22,135 nt of DNA, from the NCBI GenBank assembly GCA_039819565.1, contig JBCBRU010000070.1, positions 1 through 22,135 of the forward strand, given 5' to 3'. The position numbers and the translations under genes were made by a program. The notes beneath the pieces were generated by a model. It searched no databases. It was given only the letters and a program-made list of their open reading frames with translations, and was not told the DNA's origin. This document shows, one piece after another, positions 14,734 through 22,135 of the stretch (within the stretch, counting starts at the first letter, position 1; each line of letters begins with the position of its first letter). Source of the stretch: JAHQVK01 sp039819565. Its GTDB lineage: Bacteria; Myxococcota; Kuafuiibacteriia; Kuafuiibacteriales; Kuafuiibacteriaceae.

Positions 14734-16751
14734 TGGACCCTCTCCAAGAGGCCTTCGTCCTCGAAGCGAGAGACGTCCTCGAGACTCTCGAGACAAGCCT
14801 GCTTGCGCTTGACGCCGATCCCGGCCACCGACGAGAGATCGACGCCGCTTTTCGCGCTCTCCATACCCTGAAGGGCTCGGGAGCCATGGTCGGCTTCGCC
14901 GAGCTCGAGCGTTTTGCGCACTCTTTCGAGTCCGCGTTCGACGCGGTCCGCGCGGGCTCCCGCGCCCTCGATGGGGAGCTCGTGAACGCCTCCCTGGCCG
15001 CCCTGGATCATCTCGGAAGCCTCGTGGCGGCGGGACCGAACCCGGGACCTGAGCTGATCTCGCAGTCGACCGCGCTCCTGCAGACGCTCGCGCCGCCGCC
15101 ACCTGGATCGCCGAAGCCTCCCGAGGCGCCTCCGTCGAAGCCCGCTGCGAGCGCGTCGGCATGGCTGGTCACGGTGGCCCCGGAACCGAACACCTTGGTC
15201 GACGGGCTCGACCCCCTCGAGGTCTTTGCGGGGCTCAGCTCTCTGTGCACGTGGCGAGCCGTCGGAATCGGCGACGCTTCCCCTCCCCTCGAGAGCTGGA
15301 CGCCGGGCCACCTTCACCTCACGTGGAAGATCTTGATCGTCTCGGAGGCTTCGCGCGCCCAGCTCGAGGACGTCTTCTTCTTCCTCCAAGATCGCGCCCT
15401 CCTCCAGCTCGACGCGATCGCGGATCGCGTCCAACCCAACGCGATCGAGGTGCTTGGTGCCGAGCTCGACCTCGCCCTCGGAGAGGGTGTCGAGAGACTG
15501 AAGGCTATCCTGCCAAGGATGGAGCCGCCTCCCTCGCCGCCCCCGACCTTACCACCGCCCGACCCGGCCCCTCCGAGACCTGCGGTCTCGAGCGCCGGCA
15601 CGGCCTGGGCCCGGGAGGACATGATCAAGGTCGCGGCCACCAAACTCGACGTCCTCGTGGACCTCGTAGGGGAGATGGTGATCGCCCAAGCCCGCTTAGC
15701 CGAGGCCGCCCGCCGCCATGCCGACCCCGAGCTCCACGCCGTGGCGGAGGATCTCGAACGCATGTGCGTAGAGATGCGGGAGTCCACCATGGACCTGCGA
15801 ATGGTCCCGATCGGGGCGACCCTTTCCAAGTTTCGGCGCCTGGTAAGGGACGTAGCTCAACAGCTGGGCAAGCGCATCCACCTCGAGACCTCGGGAGAAG
15901 AGACGGAGCTCGACAAGACCGTCATCGACAAGCTCGGAGACCCCATGGTCCACCTCATCCGCAACTCCCTCGACCACGGAATCGAGAGCCCGGAGGAGCG
16001 GGTGGCCGCAGGAAAGCCTGCGGAGGGGAAGATCTGGCTCTCCGCCCGGCACTCCGACGCGAACGTGGTGATCGAGGTCCGCGATGACGGCCGAGGAATC
16101 GACACGGAACGCATCCGCGCCAAAGCGATCGAGCGAGGTCTCATCACCCCCGACACCCGCCTCAGTCCCACGGAGATCCAGAACCTCATCTTCGCGCCGG
16201 GCTTCTCCACCGCTCCGAACGTTTCGGCCTTGTCCGGGCGAGGGGTGGGCATGGACGCGGTGCGCTCCGCCGTTCGCGCCCTCCGAGGCGACATCACCCT
16301 CACCTCCGAGAAGGGGGTGGGGACCACCCTCCGCATTCATCTTCCGCTCACCCTGGCCATCATCGAGGGCCTCCTCGTGGAACTCGGAAGGTCGCGGTAC
16401 GTCCTGCCCCTCAGTCAGGTCGAGGAGTGCATCGAGGTCCCTGACGACGGGAGTCGATTCGCGGAGCTGCGCGGCGAGCTGGTGCCCTTTTTCGACCTCG
16501 CGCGTTGGTTCGAACTCCCCGAGGCGGGCGGAGATCACCAGCAGATCATCGTCACGAACGTGGATGGCCAGCGCTACGGCTTCGTCGTCGACGACGTAGT
16601 GGGCCAACAACAAACCGTGATCAAGAGCTTGGGCCGAGCCTACCGCGGGGTCGACGGCATCTCGGGAGCCACCATCCTCGGCAACGGGGAGGTGGCCCTC
16701 ATTCTCGACCCGAAGAAGATCGCGGGCGCTCTCGAATCGGCGCGCGCATGA
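14733..16751 (+). CDS. cheA: Chemotaxis histidine kinase CheA
   Basis: A 672-residue CheA that autophosphorylates and passes phosphate to response regulators in the receptor array. Domain order: P1/HPt (about 1-110) with phospho-acceptor His44 in HTLKGSG; a Pro-rich linker (120-143); a ferredoxin-like domain (about 155-250) occupying the P2 position but not obviously a CheY-binding P2; a second Pro-rich linker (about 265-290); dimerisation P3 with KLDVLVDLVGEMVIAQARL; and ATPase P4 with N-box HLIRNSLDHG at 407, DDGRGID at 451-457 and GRGVGMD at 502. A CheW-like P5 runs to the end (GQQQTVIKSL, LGNGEVALILD). There is no C-terminal receiver. The start overlaps the STAS stop, and MCP follows after 10 bases. 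Two TGC/CTG-type surroundings contain a rare TTA leucine in P3, without clear meaning. Confidence 0.96.
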   Translation: MDPLQEAFVLEARDVLETLETSLLALDADPGHRREIDAAFRALHTLKGSGAMVGFAELERFAHSFESAFDAVRAGSRALDGELVNASLAALDHLGSLVAAGPNPGPELISQSTALLQTLAPPPPGSPKPPEAPPSKPAASASAWLVTVAPEPNTLVDGLDPLEVFAGLSSLCTWRAVGIGDASPPLESWTPGHLHLTWKILIVSEASRAQLEDVFFFLQDRALLQLDAIADRVQPNAIEVLGAELDLALGEGVERLKAILPRMEPPPSPPPTLPPPDPAPPRPAVSSAGTAWAREDMIKVAATKLDVLVDLVGEMVIAQARLAEAARRHADPELHAVAEDLERMCVEMRESTMDLRMVPIGATLSKFRRLVRDVAQQLGKRIHLETSGEETELDKTVIDKLGDPMVHLIRNSLDHGIESPEERVAAGKPAEGKIWLSARHSDANVVIEVRDDGRGIDTERIRAKAIERGLITPDTRLSPTEIQNLIFAPGFSTAPNVSALSGRGVGMDAVRSAVRALRGDITLTSEKGVGTTLRIHLPLTLAIIEGLLVELGRSRYVLPLSQVEECIEVPDDGSRFAELRGELVPFFDLARWFELPEAGGDHQQIIVTNVDGQRYGFVVDDVVGQQQTVIKSLGRAYRGVDGISGATILGNGEVALILDPKKIAGALESARA

Positions 16752-16761
16752 GGAACGAAGG

Positions 16762-18471
16762 ATGCTCTCGAGCGTAAAATTCCAGCTCGTGGCGGGCCTA
16801 GGCGTGGTGGTGGCCTCCGCCTGCGGCGCAGGTCTCGTGGGACTCAAGGGGATCGGACAGGTCGGTCGAGCCTTCGAGGCTGCCGACGTCGCCATGACCT
16901 CGAGTCGGCGGGTCGAAGGTCTGGAGCGTCTCCAGCTCGAACTCAGCCGGAGCCAGAGGGATCTGCTCATCGAGCCCGGAGCGGTGTCCCTTCCCCAGCG
17001 TGTCGAGCAGATGAACGCGCTCCGCTACGCCCTCGTGGATGCCCTCAACGATCTTCTCCTCGCCGCCGCCGATGATCACCGGGAGCCCTTCCTAGCCTAT
17101 GGGGCCGCCATCGGACCGTACTTCGACCTCATCGATGAGATCGCTCGGCTGTGCGAGGCGGCCGAGAACGAGATGTCGACCTCCGCCCGAGCGCGAGCGC
17201 ACGCCCTTGCCATGGGCCGGGGAGACCGCCTCCTGGGCGAGGCGAGCCATGCCCTCCAGGCCATCATCCGAGCCCGTAGAGACGACGCGGAGGTGGCCCG
17301 CGAAATGGTGAGCCAGGCGAAGGTAGAGGCCCAGCGCAACGCCCTGGCCGCGGTGATCGCGTCCCTGCTCTTGGCGGTCGCCGTGGCGGGCGTACTCATC
17401 CGGCGAATCTTGGCCGCCCTCGGGGGCGAGATCGCGGTGGTGAAGCGTCTCGCGGTGGCCATGAGCTGCGGAGACCTCACCGCTGAGGGGGGGCAGGCCG
17501 CGCCGGAGAGCCTGCGGGGACGTATAGATGCGACGACGGCGAGGCTCCGTGAGGTCCTGACACGGGTCATGGACGCCGCCCACCAGACGGCGGCCGGGAG
17601 TGAGGAGCTGAGCGCCAATGCGGCTCAGATGTCGGAGGGCGCAGGCCTTCAGGCCACGAGCGTCGAGGGAATTTCTCGATCCGTCGGCATGATGGCGGAG
17701 AACGTCCGCCAGAACGCAGACAACGCCCAGCAGACCGAGTCCATCGCCCAGCGCACGGCGGACGACGCCCGCCTCGGCGGGGAAACGCTGCGAGAGACCG
17801 TGGGCGCGATGCAGGACATCGCGAGCAAGGTGGCCATCATCCAAGAGCTGGCTCGTCAGACCAACCTGCTCGCCCTCAACGCAGCTATCGAAGCGGCCCG
17901 GGCGGGGGAGCACGGAAAGGGATTCGCGGTGGTGGCCAGCGAGGTGCGTAAGCTGGCCGAGCGCAGCCAACGCTCCGCGGCGGAGATCTCGGAGGTGTCC
18001 CATTCGAGCGTCGAGGTCGCCGAGCGGGCGGGGGCGCTCTTCGACAAGATCCTCCCTGACATTCAGCGCACAGCGGAGCTGGTCATGGAGATCAGCTCCG
18101 CGAGCCGAGAGCAGGATCGCGGAGTGACCGAGATCAATCTGGCCGTCCGTCAGCTCGAACAGGTCATCCAGCAAAACGCGGTCGGCGCGAAGGAGGTGGC
18201 GGCGACGTCGAGAAGTCTCTCCAAGGAGGCACAAGAGCTCCTCGGTGCGGTGGGATACTTCCGACTCCGGGACGGCACTGGGGCTCGGAAGGACGAGAGG
18301 CTTTCGTCCGAAGACGTCCCTCTCGAGGGTGCCTCTTCAGGACTCGAAGCCGCAGAGCCTCCTCACGAGGGCTCCCGCCCTCTTCTCGCCAAGGATCTCG
18401 CGTCTCGCCCGGCGCCCATCGTCCTCGATGAACCCGAAGACGACCCCGACGACTGGTTCGCGAGGATGTGA
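16762..18471 (+). CDS. Methyl-accepting chemotaxis protein
   Basis: A 569-residue transmembrane chemoreceptor. TM1 is at about 7-28 and TM2 at about 194-215. The region between is an all-helical periplasmic sensor (about 30-190) resembling four-helix-bundle ligand-binding domains. A short HAMP-like linker (about 216-268) leads into the cytoplasmic coiled-coil domain. The highly conserved hairpin tip lies at about 360-391 (QELARQTNLLALNAAIEAARAGEHGKGFAVVA, seen in parts) and binds CheA and CheW. Adaptation helices flank it with several Glu/Gln-rich heptads. Residues 505-569 are a flexible tail ending in the acidic DEPEDDPDDWFARM. The start ATG has AGGA seven bases upstream, overlapping the cheA stop. 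As the only receptor in the operon it is presumably the dedicated input. The ligand is unknown. Confidence 0.95.
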   Translation: MLSSVKFQLVAGLGVVVASACGAGLVGLKGIGQVGRAFEAADVAMTSSRRVEGLERLQLELSRSQRDLLIEPGAVSLPQRVEQMNALRYALVDALNDLLLAAADDHREPFLAYGAAIGPYFDLIDEIARLCEAAENEMSTSARARAHALAMGRGDRLLGEASHALQAIIRARRDDAEVAREMVSQAKVEAQRNALAAVIASLLLAVAVAGVLIRRILAALGGEIAVVKRLAVAMSCGDLTAEGGQAAPESLRGRIDATTARLREVLTRVMDAAHQTAAGSEELSANAAQMSEGAGLQATSVEGISRSVGMMAENVRQNADNAQQTESIAQRTADDARLGGETLRETVGAMQDIASKVAIIQELARQTNLLALNAAIEAARAGEHGKGFAVVASEVRKLAERSQRSAAEISEVSHSSVEVAERAGALFDKILPDIQRTAELVMEISSASREQDRGVTEINLAVRQLEQVIQQNAVGAKEVAATSRSLSKEAQELLGAVGYFRLRDGTGARKDERLSSEDVPLEGASSGLEAAEPPHEGSRPLLAKDLASRPAPIVLDEPEDDPDDWFARM

Positions 18472-18481
18472 CGGAGACGCG

Positions 18482-18970
18482 ATGAGCGGAGCAGATACCT
18501 ACCTCACTTTCCACCTCCACGAAGAGATCTTCGGGCTGGAGATCACCCGGGTCCGAGAGATCGTGGAGTACGACAGAGCCGTCACTCGGGTTCCGCGAAC
18601 GCCTGCGTTCATGAGAGGCGTGATGAACCTTCGCGGGAACGTGGTCCCCGTCGTAGATATGAACCGCAAGCTGGGCTTCGCGGAGCGTGACCCGACCGCG
18701 GATACCTGCGTCATCATCATCGAGATCGACGTCGGCGAAGAGACCATGACCGTGGGGGCCATGGTCGACGGCGTCGAAGAAGTTCTCGAGCTCGCGCCGG
18801 AGGACATCCTCGAGGCCCCGCCCGCCGGGACCCTCCTCGCTCCCGAGCTCCTCTCCGGGCTCGCCCGAAGAGAGGAAGGCTTCGTGATGCTGATGCGGGT
18901 CGAGGCCATTCTCGCGCCCGGCGAGCTCGCCGGGGTGGAGCCTCCCCCCGAGGCTCAGACGCGAACATGA
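18482..18970 (+). CDS. cheW: Chemotaxis coupling protein CheW
   Basis: A 162-residue single CheW domain, which links the receptor tip to the P5 domain of CheA. Visible family features: TYLTFHLHEEIFGLEITRVREI at the start, the strand-turn VMNLRGNVVPVVDMNRKLG (about 47-65), and GAMVDGVEEVLELAPEDI (about 92-110). The ATG is chosen because GGAG lies five bases upstream and the domain starts immediately after; a longer in-frame extension would overlap the MCP gene and has no family match. The stop overlaps the cheR start as ATGA, so the two are co-translated. The short Pro-rich C-terminal extension (GVEPPPEAQTRT) is not part of the fold. Confidence 0.95.
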   Translation: MSGADTYLTFHLHEEIFGLEITRVREIVEYDRAVTRVPRTPAFMRGVMNLRGNVVPVVDMNRKLGFAERDPTADTCVIIIEIDVGEETMTVGAMVDGVEEVLELAPEDILEAPPAGTLLAPELLSGLARREEGFVMLMRVEAILAPGELAGVEPPPEAQTRT

Positions 18971-19815
18971 GGTCGACCGCCCCATCGCGCGTCTCCGGGC
19001 CCTTCGAGACCTTCGCCGCCATGGTGAAGGCGGAGAGCGGTCTCGTTCTCACCGAGGACAAGCGGGTCTTCGTCGAGACCCGTCTTCAGAGATGGGTCGA
19101 GGAAGGGGGGTTTCGGGACCTCGATGCCCTCTTGGAGCATTTGATGCGGCGGGCTCGACCGCCCGAGCTCTCGCGCTCCATCGAGCTCCTCGCCACCCAC
19201 ACGACCTCTTTCTTTCGGGAAGCGGCTCACTTCGACCTCCTCATCTCGCGGATGGTGCCGGCGAGCGCAGAGCGCCTCGGCCGCCACGCTCCCCTCAAAG
19301 TGTGGAGCGCCGCCTGCTCCACCGGAGAAGAGCCCTACAGCCTCGCCATGTGCCTAGCCGAGCTCGAGGACGCCGCCGTCGATTACCGGGTGCTCGCTAC
19401 AGATCTCTCGCACGACGTCCTCACGCGAGCCCGTCGAGGTCTGTACTCCGCGACACAAGCCGACGGGGTCCCTCCCGATCGTCGAAAACGATGGTTCCGT
19501 GAGGTCTCCGTGGCCGGCAAGACTTCCTTCAAGATCCAGCAGGGGCTCCGTCGAAAGGTGGGCTTTCACACCCTCAACCTCGTCCGGGACGACTGGAGGC
19601 TCCGCAACCCCCTCGACATCATCTTCTGTCGCAACGTCCTCATCTATTTCGATATCCCTACCCGCTTGCGCGTGGTGGAGCGGCTGCTGGCCACGCTGGC
19701 TCCGGGGGGATACCTCGTCTTGGGCCACACGGACGGCCCCTTGGCCCAAGAGTTCCCCCTCGAACCGATCGGGCCCACGGCGTTTCGATACCTTGGTCCG
19801 GAGAGCCCTCGATGA
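18967..19815 (+). CDS. cheR: Chemoreceptor methyltransferase CheR
   Basis: A 282-residue S-adenosylmethionine-dependent methyltransferase that methylates glutamates on the MCP adaptation helices. An N-terminal helical domain (about 10-75) leads to the family string THTTSFFRE (77-85; Arg84 is the expected active-site residue). The catalytic domain follows, with the SAM-binding motif VWSAACSTGEEPYSLAM (112-128), ATDLS as second motif, and IFCRNVLIYFD near 218-228. The last strand has GHTDGP in place of the more common GHSE. ATGA overlap with cheW at the start and with cheB at the end shows tight coupling. No C-terminal TPR extension is present, so this is the minimal form. Confidence 0.96.
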   Translation: MRSTAPSRVSGPFETFAAMVKAESGLVLTEDKRVFVETRLQRWVEEGGFRDLDALLEHLMRRARPPELSRSIELLATHTTSFFREAAHFDLLISRMVPASAERLGRHAPLKVWSAACSTGEEPYSLAMCLAELEDAAVDYRVLATDLSHDVLTRARRGLYSATQADGVPPDRRKRWFREVSVAGKTSFKIQQGLRRKVGFHTLNLVRDDWRLRNPLDIIFCRNVLIYFDIPTRLRVVERLLATLAPGGYLVLGHTDGPLAQEFPLEPIGPTAFRYLGPESPR

Positions 19816-20870
19816 CCGTCCGCGTCCTGGTTGTAGACGACTCGGCCTTGGTTCGAGAGGCCCTTGGCCAAGCCTTGCGGAGCGACCCTGAGATCCACGT
19901 CGTCGGCGCCGCCGCTCACCCCTACGAAGCCGTCGAGATCATGCGGCTCGAGCCGGTCGACGTACTCACCCTCGACATCGAGATGCCGCGCATGGACGGG
20001 CTGACCTTTCTCAAGAAGATCATGAGTCAGCGGCCCCTCCCGGTGGTGATCTGCTCCACTCTGACCGACGCGGGAGCCGCCGCTACCATCGAAGCCCTCG
20101 AGCTCGGCGCGGTCGAGATCGTCACCAAGCCCAAAGTGGGCACGCGCGCCTTCTTCGAAGAGGCCCGCATCCGGCTATGCGACGTCGTCAAGGCGGCCGC
20201 CCACGTCAGACCTCAGCGCATCCGGCCTCGCCCCCGAGCCCCTGTCCGAAAGCCCTCTGGCTCGCTCTTCAAGCTCGACACTACGGACAAGCTGATTTGC
20301 TTAGGGGCCTCCACGGGGGGCACGGAGGCCCTTCGCGAGCTCCTCTCCGGTCTCCCGATCGACACCCCGCCGGTGGCCATCGTCCAGCACATGCCGGCGG
20401 GCTTCACTCGAGCCTTCGCGGCCCGCCTGGACGCCGAGATGCCGTTTCGGGTGGAGGAGGCACAGTCGGGACAGGCGCTCCTTCGAGGAACCGTGGTGGT
20501 CGCCCCTGGGGACCGGCACCTTCTCGTGACTCGGAGCGGAGCCCGCCTCGAAGTGGAGCTTAGGGACGGGCCCTTGGTGTCCCGGCATCGCCCCTCCGTG
20601 GATGTTCTTTTCCGGTCCGCAGCTCGGTGCGCGGGAAGTAACGTCGCCGCCGCCATTTTGACCGGCATGGGCAAAGATGGCGCGCGGGGCATGAAGGATC
20701 TACGGGACGCGGGGGCGGCCACCTTCGCGCAGGACGAAGCGACGAGCGTGGTCTGGGGTATGCCTGGCGCCGCTGTGGAGCTCGGAGGGGTGCAAGAAGT
20801 ATTGTCGCTCGAGGGCCTCGCCGAACGACTCCTCGGGGCCACCGCTCTCGCACGCGCGAATACCCGTTGA
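19812..20870 (+). CDS. cheB: Chemotaxis response regulator methylesterase CheB
   Basis: A 352-residue two-domain CheB. The receiver (1-120) has the acidic pair Asp9-Asp10, phospho-acceptor Asp55 (LTLDIEMPRMDG), Thr/Ser at 83 and Lys106 in VTKP. A basic, Pro-rich linker (about 132-152) joins it to the methylesterase domain (about 158-345), whose catalytic triad is Ser167 in GASTGG, His193 in VQHMP and Asp289 in LTGMGKDG. It removes methyl groups from (and can deamidate) MCP residues when phosphorylated by CheA, opposing CheR. It is the only receiver domain encoded in this cluster. It starts in an ATGA overlap with cheR; ftsY follows after 31 bases. Confidence 0.96.
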   Translation: MTVRVLVVDDSALVREALGQALRSDPEIHVVGAAAHPYEAVEIMRLEPVDVLTLDIEMPRMDGLTFLKKIMSQRPLPVVICSTLTDAGAAATIEALELGAVEIVTKPKVGTRAFFEEARIRLCDVVKAAAHVRPQRIRPRPRAPVRKPSGSLFKLDTTDKLICLGASTGGTEALRELLSGLPIDTPPVAIVQHMPAGFTRAFAARLDAEMPFRVEEAQSGQALLRGTVVVAPGDRHLLVTRSGARLEVELRDGPLVSRHRPSVDVLFRSAARCAGSNVAAAILTGMGKDGARGMKDLRDAGAATFAQDEATSVVWGMPGAAVELGGVQEVLSLEGLAERLLGATALARANTR

Positions 20871-20901
20871 TCCCCTCACGAGCCTGCTCTAGGCCCATCG
20901 C

Positions 20902-22056
20902 GTGGAACTTCGACAGTGGCTCAAGGGCCTCGGCATCGACCTGCCCGCTTGGCTGGGCCAGCTCGGCCTGGACGTCCCCGCTCTCGAAGCGATGGTGGGC
21001 CTCGACGTCGAGGTCCTCGCAGCCGCTCTCGTTGGAGGTGTCGGTGCCCTCGGGCTCGGGGGCCTGGTCGCCGTGTCCCGACGCCGAAGGCCGCGACCCC
21101 TCGAGCCCGAGACCCTCGCCCCTGAGACGGAGAAGCGTCTGCCCACCGACGCGGAAGCCCTCCGGCTCGGACTCACCAAGACCCGAAGCGGCTTCCTAGG
21201 ACGCCTGAACGCCCTCCTTGGAGGAGGCCGGAAGCTCGATGAGGAGCTCGTCGAAGAGCTGGAGACCCTCCTCGTCACCTCGGACCTCGGGATTCGCACC
21301 GCGCAGCGGCTCATTGGCGAGCTTCAAGCGGAGCTGTCGACCGAAGAACAGTCGGACCCCGGACGCGTCAAAGCCCGGCTTCGCGAAAAAGTGCGGAGCA
21401 TCCTCGGAGATAAGCCGGAGCCCTGGCGGTTTCCGGCGCGTCCCACGGTGGTGATGGTGGTGGGCGTCAACGGGGTGGGAAAAACGACGACCATAGGCAA
21501 GCTCGCCGCCCGCTACGCTCGTGAGGGGAAGAAGGTCATGCTGGCGGCCGGAGATACCTTCCGCGCCGCCGCCGTTGAGCAGCTCGAGGTTTGGGGCGAG
21601 CGCGCGGGCGCGGAGGTGGTGAAGGGCGAAGAGGGGGCGGATCCGGCTTCCGTCATCTATCGGGCCATCGAGGAGGCCCGCGCGGCCGAGGCCGATGTCC
21701 TCTTTTGCGATACGGCAGGGCGGCTCCAGACCAAGGTCAACCTGATGAACGAGCTGGGAAAGGTGAGCCGGGTCATGAACAAGGCCATGGAGGGCGCACC
21801 CCACGAGACCCTCATGGTGCTGGACGCCACCACCGGCCAGAACGCCATCTCGCAGGCCCAGAAGTTCTCCGAGGCCGTGACCGTAGATACCCTGGCGCTG
21901 ACCAAGCTGGACGGCACCGCCAAGGGAGGCGTGGTGGTCGCTATCGCGGGCGAACTCGGGCTTCCGGTGCGCTTCGTCGGGGTCGGCGAAGGCGTCGACG
22001 ACCTTAGAGACTTCGATCCGGAGGCTTTCGTGGACGGCCTCTTCGGCGAAGACTGA
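20902..22056 (+). CDS. ftsY: Signal recognition particle receptor FtsY
   Basis: A 384-residue SRP GTPase that docks Ffh-ribosome complexes at the inner membrane. The NG domain shows P-loop GVNGVGKTT (188-196), DTFRAAAVEQL (218-228), DTAGR (270-274), TKLDGTAKGG (334-343) and the terminal GVGEGVDDL. The N domain starts near residue 95 (SGFLGRLNALLGG). Unlike the acidic A domain of E. coli, residues 37-58 are a hydrophobic, probably membrane-spanning segment followed by RRRRP. Before it lie three regular 11-residue repeats. GTG is the first possible start after an in-frame TAG at 20890; only AGG eight bases upstream serves as a ribosome site. The motifs around DTFRAAAVEQL separate it from flagellar FlhF despite the che neighbours. 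It may be transcribed with the chemosensory operon. Confidence 0.96.
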   Translation: MELRQWLKGLGIDLPAWLGQLGLDVPALEAMVGLDVEVLAAALVGGVGALGLGGLVAVSRRRRPRPLEPETLAPETEKRLPTDAEALRLGLTKTRSGFLGRLNALLGGGRKLDEELVEELETLLVTSDLGIRTAQRLIGELQAELSTEEQSDPGRVKARLREKVRSILGDKPEPWRFPARPTVVMVVGVNGVGKTTTIGKLAARYAREGKKVMLAAGDTFRAAAVEQLEVWGERAGAEVVKGEEGADPASVIYRAIEEARAAEADVLFCDTAGRLQTKVNLMNELGKVSRVMNKAMEGAPHETLMVLDATTGQNAISQAQKFSEAVTVDTLALTKLDGTAKGGVVVAIAGELGLPVRFVGVGEGVDDLRDFDPEAFVDGLFGED

Positions 22057-22061
22057 GGGGT

Positions 22062-22084
22062 CGCGAGGTCAGGACGGGCTCGCG
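22062..22084 (+). terminator. Hairpin after ftsY
   Basis: CGCGAG (22062-22067) and CTCGCG (22079-22084) form a perfect 6-bp stem with an 11-base loop, five bases after the ftsY stop. No U-tract follows. It is a plausible end point for the che-ftsY transcript. Confidence 0.4.
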
Positions 22085-22114
22085 CTCGGGAGGAGCGATT
22101 GCTAAGGTCTGGGG

Positions 22115-22135
22115 GTGGGCAGCCGATCCACCAAC
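22115..22135 (+). CDS. Possible start of a downstream gene, cut by the window edge
   Basis: A GTG at 22115 opens a frame that continues to the window end (MGSRSTN). AAGG lies seven bases upstream. The same bases, GCTAAGGT, could instead be a -10 element for a leaderless message. Seven codons are too few to judge, so this is only a candidate. Confidence 0.22.

Noticed and set aside
14375..14812. Alternative 145-codon frame starting at an ATG 11 bases before the STAS GTG
   Set aside because: Its translation is Ser/Arg/Pro-rich without fold pattern, while the GTG frame gives a STAS-like protein that ends exactly in a TGATG overlap with cheA.
15696..18234. Long minus-strand frames opposite cheA and the MCP gene
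   Set aside because: Both lie over unmistakable chemotaxis domains; the antisense translations are low-complexity without motifs.
18430..18468. CheR-tethering pentapeptide at the MCP C-terminus
   Set aside because: The end is DDWFARM, which does not match the aromatic-x-x-aromatic spacing expected at the extreme C-terminus; the acidic tail may still bind something, but this is not supported.
20902..22056. FlhF instead of FtsY, suggested by the che neighbourhood
   Set aside because: The N domain and the motifs DTFRAAAVEQL and DTAGRLQTKVNLMNEL are those of FtsY, and there are no flagellar genes in the window.

Overview
The window is a high-GC, densely coded chromosomal segment. It most likely comes from a myxobacterium or relative (Myxococcota, formerly Deltaproteobacteria). 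The pointers are a C-terminal tail of MYXO-CTERM type on a secreted CAP-domain protein, a small protein of the TIGR04563 type, several lipoproteins with choice-of-anchor-D-like architecture, and a chemosensory cluster that starts with a STAS-domain gene. Placement below phylum is not supported from sequence alone. I see no tRNA, rRNA, insertion sequence, prophage or CRISPR array.

Layout. (1) 1-3540, plus strand: a 5'-truncated membrane protein of DUF3556 type, a phytoene-desaturase-like FAD oxidoreductase coupled to it by a TGATG overlap, and, after a perfect 8-bp dyad, a three-histidine-box membrane fatty acid desaturase. This looks like a lipid or isoprenoid modification block. (2) 3578-6054, minus strand: a lipoprotein with ASH/choice-of-anchor-D-like and PKD-like domains, followed two bases later by a monoacylglycerol-lipase-like alpha/beta hydrolase. 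(3) 6130-6395, plus strand: a 63-residue helical, ribbon-helix-helix-like protein (TIGR04563 type) behind a TTGACA promoter whose -10/start region carries a perfect inverted repeat. A string of four small dyads follows. (4) 6547-8181, minus strand: two lipoprotein genes (an unknown one, then an LEA14-like one) in one transcription unit. (5) 8283-13226, plus strand: a TPR protein, a 249-bp gap with a quadruplex motif and a perfect DnaA box, then smc with an unusual insertion of about 107 residues in its hinge. (6) 13315-14292: a secreted CAP protein with a MYXO-CTERM-like tail. (7) 14386-20870: a compact chemosensory operon STAS-cheA-mcp-cheW-cheR-cheB, with gaps or overlaps of 10 nt or less throughout and no cheY. 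(8) 20902-22056: ftsY, 31 nt after cheB, with a membrane-type N-terminus containing three 11-residue repeats, then a hairpin and possibly the start of another gene.

How the parts fit. The MCP senses, probably through its periplasmic helical domain. CheW couples it to the CheA kinase, and CheR and CheB adapt it by methylation. The output is not encoded here: the only receiver domain in the cluster belongs to CheB, and a single-domain STAS protein heads the operon. smc and ftsY lie on the same strand about 7.7 kb apart. They are neighbours in Bacillus (rnc-smc-ftsY), so the CAP gene and the chemosensory operon may sit inside an old housekeeping neighbourhood. Several starts lack a Shine-Dalgarno sequence and have a -10-like hexamer only 6-9 nt upstream, which suggests leaderless mRNAs.
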